DNA of 64,000 nt from Lycocorax pyrrhopterus obiensis. Its lineage: Eukaryota; Chordata; Aves; Passeriformes; Paradisaeidae. Made by a program: the position numbers and the translations under genes. The first letter of the stretch is position 1. Each line of letters begins with the position of its first letter. The stretch spans positions 61,949,475-62,013,474 of the forward strand of contig JACSVZ010000007.1 in NCBI GenBank assembly GCA_014706295.1, in the 5' to 3' direction. Positions 43,801 through 55,800 of the stretch are shown here, one piece after another. Below the pieces are notes generated by a model, which saw only the letters and a program-made list of their open reading frames with translations, was not told the origin of the DNA and did not search any database.

Positions 43801-46800
43801 TGCTCTGCTGTGCTCTGGTGAGATCCCACCTGGAGTACTGTGTCCTGCTCTGTGGTCCTTCCGGAGCAGGAGGGACACGGAGCTGTTGGAGCGAGTGCAG
43901 AGGAGGCCTCCAACGTGATCAGAGGGATGGAGCAGCTCTGCTGTGAGGAAAGGCTGGGAGAGGTGGGATTGTTCAGCCTGGAAAAGACAAGGCTTCAGGG
44001 TGGCCTAACTGTGACCTTCCAGTACCTGAAGGGAGCTGACAGGAAAGATGCAGAGAGGCTCTTTACAAGGGATGGAGGGACAGGACACAGGGAATGGCTT
44101 CCCACTGCCAGAGGGTAGGGATGGATGGGATATTGGGAAGGAATTCTTCCCTGTGAGGGTGGGGAGGCCCTGGCACAGGGTGCCCAGAGAAGCTGTGGCT
44201 GCCCCTGGATCCCTGGAAGTGTCCAAGGCCAGGTTGGACAGGGCTTGGAGCAGCCTGGGATAGTGGAAGGTGTCCCTGCCCATGGCAGGGGGTGGAACTA
44301 AATGGTCTTTAAGGTCCCTTCCAACCCAAACCATTCTGGGATGCCGTGACAGCCCTTCAGCCCCTGTGGTTTGACCCCATCCTGAGGCTCCCACGTGAGA
44401 TTTGCTTTTGTGTGAGTTCTGGAAAACCTAGTCCTTGTTTTCCGGGCAAAAGCTGGGGATAAATGGCACATACTGCTTCCAGGGCAGGTGCAGGAATGAC
44501 TGTCCTCAGCTGGCTGCCAGCAACTTGCTCCAAGTGCACTGGCAAGGATGAAAGGGTAATAATTTCATAGAATCATGGAATATCCTGATTTGGAAGGGAC
44601 CCACAAGGATCATCAAAGTCCAACTCCTTTGTGCAGGGTGACTGCCAGGAAACTTCTGCTGAGGGAGCAGGGGAAGCATCTGCTCCCCATCGGCCTGGGA
44701 TTGCTGTGGCTTGTCCAGAAGAGCAGGCAGTGCCAGGGAAATTGGTACAGGCTAAACCCAACCCCTCAGCTTCCGTGGCTTTCCCTTCCCTGTGCCCTGT
44801 TGTAGCTGTAGTGAGAGATGAAGGAAAAAGTTTTCCTTCTTTCCTGCCTGGCTGTGGTGTGGGACATAGCAAGAAGAAAGCCCGAAATCCACTGCTCAGG
44901 GAATGCTTCTGTAATGTTCAAGGGGGCAGAAAGAGATGGGAAGAGCGGCCTGACAGGAGGCTGGGATGGAGGTGAAGGAGGTTGAAGCAGAGCCAAACCC
45001 GGGGATTACACAGAGTCCCCGTGTTGGTGTTCCCAGCCGTGTTACGCACGCCAGGTGGGTCCGTCGGAGTTCGGGATTGCGAGCACGTCGTCCTTGGAGC
45101 TTACTCAGCACCCGGAGCCGCTCCTGCCGCGTCTGTCCCGGCGGCTCCGTTGCATCTCTTCCCGGTGGGAAAGCCCAGCCCTGCCTGTCAGCCTCGTGCC
45201 AGGTTCTCACACCCAGGCGGGTGGAGCAAAACCCATTACGGGCGCTCTGTTCGGTGATTCACGGTGCCGGCAAGCACCTGGCACGTGTTTGGGACTGGAT
45301 CCATCCGTGCTTTATCTCAAACAACTGTTCTCATTGTCACAGGCTGAAGATGTAGGTAAATGTTTTGTTTGTGGGGTGGGATGAAGCGTTTTGAGGCACC
45401 ACCCACTGGAGGGCACGTTTGACACGCGTTGTAGCTCCACTGCTCTGGCAGCAGGAGTTGAAGTCCCAAACCAAGTGAGTCTGGCGGCATCCAGCGCTGA
45501 AAAACGGGTTCTGGGGTGGCATTGGAGCAAGAGGGAACCTCTGAAATGAAGACCAAGTCCTGCCAAGTGATCTGACACTGCCACTTCCCTGAGTCTTAAA
45601 GTGGCTCAGCTTAAAGCTGTTTGGTGCTGGCATCACTGGGGCTTTCACCAGGGCTCTGAGGGACCTCGGCTCTGGATGGTCTTGGTGCTGCTTCTCTCCT
45701 GTGCTCCTTTGGCTGTGAACTTGGGTAGGTTGGGCACACACTGGGGAAATTGCCCATTTCTGCCCAGTCTGACTGAAATCCTTGGAGGAAGAAGGATTGA
45801 GCAGAGTTGGAGTTTTCCCAGCACTTCCCCTTTGCCCATTGCCCCCACAGGTGTGTTCAGGGTGATTGGGGCTGATCCCGCCAATAAACTGGTATTTGGA
45901 GAGCTCCAAAGCATGACCCCCATCCAGTCCTAAGGATTTTGGGATCATCTGCAGTGCTTCACTCTGGATTGTATCCAGGATGAGTTTGGTTCTGGTTTGA
46001 ATTGGTCACCAGACATAACAAAAACAGGCCTGGCCCAAACGGTGCTTCCAGTGGGGGGTTGGTGGGAGCTCCAGTGTTCCCACTTACAGGGATATCATTC
46101 CTTTGGAGAGACATCTTTGTCAAGCGTGGATACAGAGAGCAGCTGAAGATTATCCCCAAATCTTTTTGTAGGCCACTTTTAGACCCAACCTTTAAGCTTC
46201 CTGCCTTGAAGGATGCCAAGATTCCAGGAAATAAAAATGTGGTTGGTTGGTGGTTTGCTGAGGTTTGTTGTTTTGATGTGTTTTTTAAATAGATATATAA
46301 TTTTGAAACAGCTTTAAATTGGGTAACTGGATTAGCAAATTGCTACTGTTTATTTTTACAGGGGTGATTCAGGTTAGTGGAAAGCTTAAATCACTGTTAA
46401 TCTTCATTACCATGCAAAATGCAGGACAGAATTCAGTAAATGTGTGAGGGTGACACACTGAGCTTCAGTGTAAACACTTAAAATATGACTGAGCCTCCAA
46501 ATGATGCTGCCTCAACGAAACAGAGTTGTTCCAGTGGGGTAGGGAATTCTGGCTATTTTTTCCCCCACCTCCCCATTTCATGTGACTCTGTGCTCCATTT
46601 CTGCCGTCCTCCTCTCAGCTCCATTTCCGTGGTGGTAAATATAATGGTTTTATTTAAGTTGTTGTGTAGCTCTTGCTGAATTATGAGGAGCAGCTGAGGG
46701 AGCTGGGAAAGGGGCTCAGCCTGGAGAAAAGGAGGCTCAGGAGGGACCTCGTGGCTCTGCACAACTCCCTGGGTGCAGCCAGGGGGGATTGGGCTCTGCT

Positions 46801-49800
46801 GCCAGGGAACAAGGGACAGGAGAAGGGGAAATGGCCTCAGATTGCATCAGGGGAGGTTTAGGTTGGAAATTGGGAAAATTCCTTCATGGAAAGGGTTGTC
46901 CAGCCCTGGCACAGCTGCCCAGGGCAGTGCTGGATTCCTCATTCCTGGAGAGATTTAAAAGCTCTGTGGATGTGGCACCTGGGGTCACCTGGTCAGTGCT
47001 GGGGTAATGATTGAACTCGGTGATCTTTTCCAGCCTAAATGATTCCAGGATTCTATGATTTCCCCAAGGACTCACTGGGGGTGTGGGGGAAGCAAAACTA
47101 CTTCTGTGTTGAGCAACTTTGTCGTCAGCCAGTAATGGATGTGTCAGGAAACCACAGCTGAATTTGCGCTACTTCTTTGTTTGTTTTTTTTTTCTTCAGG
47201 GCTTGCACAAAGCCTGTTGAGTTGTTCAGGATGATGCAAGAAGGATCCATCAGATTCAGAGCGGATGTTTTCTTGCCAAGTGGCTCTCTGAGGCGAGGAG
47301 AGGGACTGTTGCAGTTAATCACAGAATCATGGAATCCTCTGGGTTGGAAGGGACCTTAATGCTCATCCCATTCCACCCCTGCCATGGGGCACCTTCCACT
47401 ATCCCAGGCTGCTCCAAGCCCTGTCCAGCCTGGCCTTGGACACTTCCAGGGATCCAGGGGCAGCCACAGCTTCTCTGGGCACCCTGTGCCAGGGCCTCCC
47501 CACCCTCCCAGCCAGGAATTCCTTCCCAATATCCCATCTAGCCCTGCCCTCTGGCAGTGGGAAGCCATTCCCTGTGTCCTAGCACTTGTAGATCTTCTCT
47601 CTCCATCTTTCCTGTCAGCTCCTTCAGGTACTGGGAGGCTGCAGTTAGGTCAGCCTGGAGCCTTCTCTTTTCCAGGCTGAACAATTCCAACTCTCTCAGC
47701 CTTTCCTCACAGCAGAGCTGCTCCATCCCTCTCATCAACTTGCTGTGGTTGTGATTAAATCAAATCAGTGGCTGCAGCACATCTGATTAACAACGAGGAC
47801 TTTCTTTGAGGGCTGTCATTGGTGTCACTGTTGCCTAACTGGTCCCTTATGCAAACTCCAGCCCTCAGCTCTGTGTTATCCTCCAGGAAGGGCCTCCTGA
47901 GGCTCATCCAGAAGGGAACCTGAGCTGGCAGCCCGTGGCTCACAGCTGGCACAGCAGCCATATCCATTCTGCTTAAACTTAACTGGACTCGCTGGTAAAA
48001 GGAAAGAAAATGATGAATTATTTTATTGTCTGCAGTGTTAAAAAGTCCCGGCCGGGTTGTTTATATTTGATTTATTATTTTTGGTGGGTTTGATTTTGAT
48101 TTTATTTTTTTCTCCCCCAGGTGACTGGTTATTTAGATGACTGCACCTGTGATGTAGAAACCATTGATGCCTTCAACAACTACAAACTTTTTCCTAGACT
48201 GAATGAACTCCTGGAAAGTGACTATTTTAGATACTACAAGGTAATTTTCTCACACAAGAATTGTAGTTATTTGTGTGCTGCTCTCTTTTTTTTTTTTATC
48301 TCCCTTGAACTTATTGCTGATCTTTTAAAAATCAGACACCTGAATTTTAACCCTGATCTTTTAAGGGTGCAGTCAGCAAGTTGGACCCTTATATTATAAG
48401 AAGAATCTTAATAAGGTACAGTGTACCTTAAAGAGGATTTTAAAGATATTTTCTTATCCATTTTTCCCTCTTAAGCAACACATTAATGAAAGGACTTCCT
48501 TTGGTGAGCTGTGATTTAAAGATGTTGATGACCAGTGGTCCATGATGAGAGGATTCACGATGACTCCCCACTGCCATGGAAAACCTGGATTAGTTACCCC
48601 ACACTCAGGTTCACTGGTGGCTGTTGCTGCCAAACATTGCATGGATTAGATTCCATGAGCTGCATTCTGCTCCCGTTCAGTCAGATTCTCGTTATCCCCC
48701 TCCCTTCCAAACCCACCAAATCCTGTTAAATGTTAATTGTTTTGGAAGAATCATACTTGATACCAACTCACGGAAGAGAAAGACAGGGATTTGTTAAAGA
48801 AGCTCATGTCCTTTCCCCTTCCAGGGTGGGGATTTGTAACAGAAATACTGAGATTGCTCTGAAAGAAGCATAGAATCCTGGAGTTCCAGAATGGTTTGGG
48901 TTGGAAGGGACCTTAAAACTCATCCCGTTCCACCCCCTGCCATGAGCAGGGTGTCGCTGTTCTCCCCACGGACGAGTAGAGAAACGACACAAAGTCCAGG
49001 CTCAGGGATACTGGACGCACTTTAATGATCTCTCAGAAGGCTTTTATATGTCAGTTCCCAAAGTGTATTAAGTGGCATAAGGTAATTGGTTTTTGCCATC
49101 CACCCCCTAAGGGGATTGGTCAAGTTCTAAGACACCCATCTCTGAGTGTTTTTCTAGTTAGAACCGTAACAATCCTGCAAAACAACCTGCAGCTGCAAGA
49201 AGTTTACAGAACTCTAACATTGCTTTGAGTTACTTGCATGGGAAAGACAGAACTCTCACAAAAATACTGCAGAGAGCTGAAGAAATTCTCTGCTGAAGCT
49301 TTTTCAGCATCCATAGGCAGGGACACCTTCCACTGTCCCAGGCTGCTCCAATCCCCATCCAGCCTGGCCTTGGACACTTCCAGGGATCCAGGGGCAGCCA
49401 CAGCTTCTCTGGGCACCCTGTGCCAGGGCCTCACCTCCCTCACAGGGCAGAATCTCTTCCCAATATCCCATCCATCCCTGCCCTCTGGCAGTGGAAGCCA
49501 TTCCTTGTGTCCTGTCCCTCCATCCCTTGTCCCCAGTCCCTCTCCAGCTCTCCTGGAGCCCCTTTAGGCCCTGGAAGGGGCTCTGAGCTCTCCCTGGAGC
49601 CTTCTCTTCTCCAGGTGAACACCCCCAGCTCTCCCAGCCTGGCTCCAGAGCAGAGGGAGCTCTGGCCCTCAGAACATTTTGGAATTACAGAAATGTGTGT
49701 GTGGGAAAGCACCAGCAGAAAGATCCAAGCAAGGATTAAAAGGATAACCTGTGCTGGTAACAAGGATATGAGTGATGCTATCAATGTGGGTCACCAAGGA

Positions 49801-52800
49801 GTTGTTGGTGTGGGAACAAGCAAGAACACGGATTTCTGTTGGAGAACTGGGGAGGGGAAGGTTGGCTTGGCTGCATGGAGGAGATGTGTTATTTCATAGG
49901 GTGGTGTGTCATTTGCAGGTAAACCTACAGAAGCCTTGTCCTTTTTGGGATGACAGCAGTCACTGTGGAATGAGAGACTGTGCTGTGCAGCCCTGCCCCT
50001 CTGTAAGTACCAAATCCATTCTTTTCCATCTCTTTCTTTGTATTTAACTTTTGCAGACCAAGAGGAAGCAGCAGACAAGTGGCTGAATCTTGTTATTTTA
50101 ATTATAGCAAAATTCTGGCTCTGGTGGAGCTTTCATGGGTGCAGCAACACTGGTGGCCATAAGAAAGGCCAAAATACTAAATTCTGAAAGTTTCCAGACA
50201 GGCTGGGATTTTAAAGCTGACCCTCTGCAAACAGCAAAAAACTTCTCCTGGTCCCTGTTTTATTTTTTCCATTAGTAAGATTTTTTAGGGCAATTCTATT
50301 ATTGTCTTTGTGTTAATTGACAGAATTTTACCCTGTTGCCCCATGAGCTGCACTGTGTTTTAGTTTTGGCTGATGAATTTGACTAAGAGCTTTCCAGCCC
50401 TCTTCTTTTAGGAGAAATGGCTCTTTCAGCATCCTATTTCCCAGGGCACTCTTGTCCCTGTATCCTGGACAAAAGGGTTTTGTTCCCTCAGCTGTAAGAA
50501 AACGTCCTGACTGCAGGTGTCTGCCCAAAAAGAAGGGGGTGAGAAGGTGAGGCAGTCACAACTTGGTGGCTGGTGGTCCTTTTGGGGACATTTCATGTTT
50601 TGGTGTTGACAGCCAGCACAGACTGTCTTACTCTCTCACTCTTTGAGTTCTAAAATGGAATGATGATTTTTTTTTTCACCTCAAAATAACCCTAAATGTT
50701 GTTTAAATACTTTTTTTTCCCCTTTAAATCTCTATTTTTGGTACTGATTATGATTAATGTGATGGGGTTTTGTTACAATTACCTAAGTTTTAGCTGAAAG
50801 TTGTTCTTTTTTTAAGAACTGACTGTCCCTCCTGTTCTTAATTATTTTGATTTGGGTCCATTTCATCCTGAAATCAATAAAAACAACTCCTATTGCTTAA
50901 TTTTTCTCTTCTGTGCTCCTTGCCGTCGTAGTACTTCCTCCTGCAGTGTAGAAGTGGTTTTATTGCCCTCCTGCTCCTGGAGAAAATGGAAGTTGAGGAG
51001 AATTTAGGGTCTGGTTGTGTGGGGCTGGCAGGGCTGGCATTCCATGATGGAATGGTCAGAGGGAAGTTTGGAGTGTCATGTATCAAGGGCTGGTAGATGC
51101 AACATCTGAGGAGGCACCTGGGCTCCTGCCAGGAAGGTGATGCCAGACCTAGACTGGCCAGAGGCAGCTCCAGCTCCTCTGGAGTTTGTGTTGGCTTTCC
51201 CAACTTCCTGCTTGGATAGGCAAAGCAGAGCCTGATGTAGCAGCCGTGGAAGGCTGCAGGCCTTTGGAGAAGAGGAATCTTGCTGCAAAATCAACATAAA
51301 CCACTAGGAACATTGCTTTTCCTTGGCCTGGGGAGGAGTGAGGAGTTGGACGTGTTGTAAGCTGGGCTGAGTGCTTTGATCACCTTCTCACCTCCAGCAG
51401 CTGTGGTGACATCCCAAATCTTTCCCAAAGATGGGGCTGAAAGGTCTGGTCAGCGCCACATGTGGGACGTGCTTTGTTTTGTCTTTCAGGATGAAGTCCC
51501 CGATGGAATCAGATCTGGAAGTTACAAGGTGGGTGTGTCTGAGCACAAAAGGATGAAGTTGGTTTTGTGCCATGGAACTGTTGAGGTTGGGAAAGATCTT
51601 TAAAATCATCGAGTCCAACTGTCGCCCCACCACGCCCGTGTTCATCACTAACCCATGTCCTCAAGTGCCACACCCACGGTTTTTGATCACTTCCAGGGAT
51701 GGGGACTCCACCACTGCCCTGGGCAGCCTGTTCAATGCCTGACAACCCTTTCTGTGAAGAAATTTTCCCTCATATTCAACCTAAACCTCCTCCCCTGGTG
51801 CAACTCGTGGCCGTTTCCCCTTCTCCTGTCCCTGTTCACTGGGAGCAGAGCCTGACCCCCCCCCCGGCTGCCCCCTCCTGTCAGGGAGTTGTGCAGAGCC
51901 AGAAGATCCACCCTGAGCCTCCTTTTCTCCAGGCTGAGCCCCTTTCCCAGCTCCCTCAGCCCCTCCTGGTGCTCCAGACCCTTCCCCAGCTCCGTTCTAT
52001 TCTCTGGCCACGCTCCAGTCCTTCAACGTCTTTCATGTCATGAGAGGCCCAAAACTGTCCCCAGGATTTGAGCAAGGGTCAATATTTGTCAGGATTCTCT
52101 TTGTGCCTAAATTTTTACCCTCTTCAAGTGCTTGGAATGCCACAGAGCCTGTGAGGTGGCTGCCCTGGAGCCAGGTATTCCTGACATCTCTCCAAGAGCA
52201 GATGTCACCAGGCACAAAAAGCTCCCGCGGCAGCGCCGGAGGCTGCCCCGAGTCCCTGCAAGACTCGTCAGCATTGCATAAACCTTCGGATATCTGCAGA
52301 CATCCTGTGGAAACACAGGGTGGGGTGAATCATGGAAAGGTTTCTGGGGCTTAACCTGGATAGTGCATTAAAGGCAGAATTGAAACAGCAAAAAAAAAAA
52401 TTCCTTTTTAATCCTCATCCCTCCCCATCCCTTTGCTTTCCACCTCAGTATTCGGAAGAAGCCAATAACCTCGCTGAAGAATGTGAAGAAGCCAAGAGAC
52501 TCGGAGCTGTTGATGACTCTTTGAGGTTTGACTTCTTTTTTCCACAATCCTTCCTTGTCTTGAAGGAAAGCTGGGATCAGTGCTCTCTCTGAGACTCTTT
52601 CCCCACGTTTTTTGCAGCACGGAAACCCGGCAGGCAGTGCTGCAGTGGGCACAGCACGACGACTCCTCGGACAGCTTCTGCGAGGCTGATGGTACGGGCA
52701 CCTGGGAGAGCTGGCAAGGCTTGGAGTGGCATCTAAGCACTTCTGCAGAACTTCAAATCATGGAATGGTTTGGGTTGGAAGGGACTTTAAAGTTCATCCA

Positions 52801-55800
52801 GTTCCACCCCTGCCACGGGCAGGGACACCTCCCACTATCCCAGGCTGCTCCAAGCCCCGTCCAACCTCGCCTTGGACACTTCCAGGGATCCAGGGGCAGC
52901 CACAGCTTCTCTGGGCACCCTGTGCCGGGGCCTCCCCACCCTCCCAGCCAGGAATTCCTTGCCAATATCCAACCTAAATTTCTCCTCTGTCAGTGGGAAG
53001 CCATTCCCCCTTCTCCTATCCCCACAGTTCCTGAGGTACAGCTCCTCTCTGGCCTCCCTGTTGCCTCTTCAGATCCTGGAGTGTTGCTGTGAGGTCTCTA
53101 CACAACCTCTTCTTCTCCAGACTGAACAGCCCCAATTTCCAGGCCAAAGTGTAATATTTCAGCAAACCTGGATCATAAATAGCATTTCTGCTCTTTTCCA
53201 CCCTCCTGACCTCAGTATTTTGAAAATAACACACAAATATTTCTGATGAAGCTTCCTTGCTGCTCAGGGCCTTGCTGTGTTTAGCAAGGTAGGGAAGAGG
53301 TGGCTGGATCAGCCTTGGGAAATGTCATTTTCCCTCAGAAAATCCTTGTCACTGACCCAGCACTCTGCTTCACAGACATCCATTCTCCTGATGCTGAGTA
53401 CGTGGATTTACTCCTGAATCCAGAACGTTACACTGGCTACAAGGGGCCGGATGCCTGGAAAATTTGGAACAGTATTTACGAAGAAAACTGCTTCAAGTAG
53501 GTGCTTTGGGGGACAAGTTCCACGAGCCTGAGGGTGCTGATTTCTGCAGAGGGGCAGAAATGAATCCTCATCCTCCCATCTTTGCTCCAGTGCCTGTGCC
53601 AGGGTGGGATCCACCAGGGACAGGTCATGTGGCTGTCCCAAAGGAAGACACTTGAGTTTTCCTGCCTGTTTTTTCTAAAAAAAAGAAGAAAACATCACCA
53701 AAACCCCACAGAAAGTCACATTTTGCTCTATCCTTTCCCTTCCTGAGCAAAGCTAAAGCACGGAAGGGGTTTTTAGATCCCCTCAGGCTGTTTGACTGCA
53801 GAAGTAGCTACTTCTGCTCTGCTCTGTTTGTGCACACAAGGAGACAGTAACTTATTTGCATATCTTATTTAAATGATATTTTTTCCCCCTCCTAGGCCTC
53901 AGAATGTAAAAAGACCTTTGGCATCTGGCAGAGGTGAGTCATTTATTTATCTCACTAAGTGGGTTAGTAGTGAACTGATCCCAGCTCCAGGAACAGCAGA
54001 TATTCTCTGGGCTCCTTCTTCTGCTGGATGAGAAATATCCTGCAGCTCTTGACCAAGAGTAGAATTTCATGGCACCTGGAAGGGGGTTTTTCTAGCATCC
54101 ACTGTGGAAAAAGAATGTCTGACCTTCCAGTCCTGGAAAAAAATGTGAGTTTTGGAGGGACTGTGAGCAGGGCTGACCCCTGAGCTCTCGCTGGGGTCTG
54201 TACTTGGCAGTGCCAAACCATCTGTGACAGATAGAAATGAGAACCTGGTTGGGATCCTCCATGGAAACCACCCAGGAAGAGAAGCTCTGCCCTAGAGCCA
54301 AGGCCAGGCAGGGTAAATGAAAGTAGGGAGGGGGTTTGGAAACAGGAGAACATCATCAACCTCCAGCAGTACCCTCTGCCATCATCTCCTCATTTTCCCC
54401 TAAATTATGGAGGTGTTTACCCCCCTCTTTTGACCCTGGTGTGAAGGAGTGGCTTTTCTCTTCTCCTGCTGAAGGGGATGGACAATGGCCCTGGAAATAT
54501 CAGGTTTTACTTCTTTTGCAAATATTGATCCCTCCTGCCTTGGTCAGGTTACTCAGCACCGGTGCTCCTCCGGTGTCCTCACTGCTGCACTCGGAGTTTT
54601 CTGTGTTCAGAACATTTCCAGACCTCCCTGGAGGTTGTCAGAGCAGATGAACAGAGCAGTGCTTGTGCTTTGGAGCTTAATTTTGGTTCTGTGTAATTTT
54701 TTTTTATCCTCTTTTTCTCTCTCTCCCTCCACCATTTGGGCTTCTTTCCACCAGGGGATGACGGAGGTGAGTGGCACTGTTTGTTTTTACTGATAACAGA
54801 AACAAATGGGCTCTCTTTATCCTGCTGTCACGAGCTGTGCCATTAGATAATGTACCTGGTTGGCAAAATTACCAATCAGGCAAACCAGAAATTAGTCATG
54901 GAATCATAGAATATCCTGAGTGGGATCACAAGGATCAGAATCCAACTCCTGGCCCTGCACAGACACCCCAACAATCCCACCCTGGGCATCCCTGGCAGCG
55001 CTGTCCAAACGCTCCTGGAGCTCTGGCAGCCTCGGGGCCGTGCCCATTCCCTGGGGAGCCTGGGCAGTGCCCAGCACCCTCTGGGGGAAGGAGCCTTTCC
55101 CTGAGATCCAACCTAAACCCCCCAGCACAGCTCCAGCTGTTCCCTGGATCCTGTCCCTGGTCACCTGAGCAAAGAGGACCCTGTGCAGATCCCTGTGAGT
55201 TCCCTATCCCATCCCATCCTCATGTGAAGGGCTTCAAAAGTCCGCCAGCGTTTTTTTAAGAGCACAAGCCCTGTTTGAAGGCAGTCACTGAAGTGTGGGA
55301 AGCCTTTGGGAACAGGAATTGTCCTGGGGTTTTTTTTTCAATGCTTATTGCTGAGAAAGCTTTGAACACACTCATAATCCCAACAGCCTCTGAAGCTGTA
55401 GGAGCTGGGTGCCCAACTCCCTCAGGGCTGTTCCCTGGAGTTCTCCATTCCCCACAGCATCTTTTTGTGTCCAAACCATCCCCAAATCCTGATCTCCAGG
55501 TCGCTTCCAAGCACAGAGCAGGGATAGTGAAACCCTGACTTGTGGGATTCTACATGCTTGGCTGCACTCTGTGGTTTTTTGGTTGGTTGGTTTGTTTGTT
55601 TTATAAAAATATCCCTCTCCCCACTCTGCCCAGAAGAGGAAAGCAATCCCTGATCCTTGTTTTTCCCAACACTGTGCTGTTCTGCCCCCCCAGCCCCTTG
55701 GGGAAAGCCCACGTGCTGTTTGGAGCTGCTGCCACGCCGTGTTAGAGAAGCATCAGTCACAAGGGTGGGCAGGAGAACTCTTTTCATGCTCTTTTAATGC

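Larger units (their letters stand above)
40917..48120 (+). other. ERO1A: ERO1A intron 1 (7.2 kb)
   Basis: It contains six CR1 fragments in both orientations and a GC/CpG-richer patch at 44985-45300. Unclassified unique sequence fills 42166-43774 and 45300-46675. The 45.8-46.3 kb part has short open frames on both strands that resemble no family I recognise. Confidence 0.8.

Noticed and set aside
45959..46292. Possible retroviral or novel gene remnant between 45.9 and 46.3 kb
   Set aside because: The short frames on both strands match no family I can recognise, and no LTR, tail or target duplication is seen nearby.
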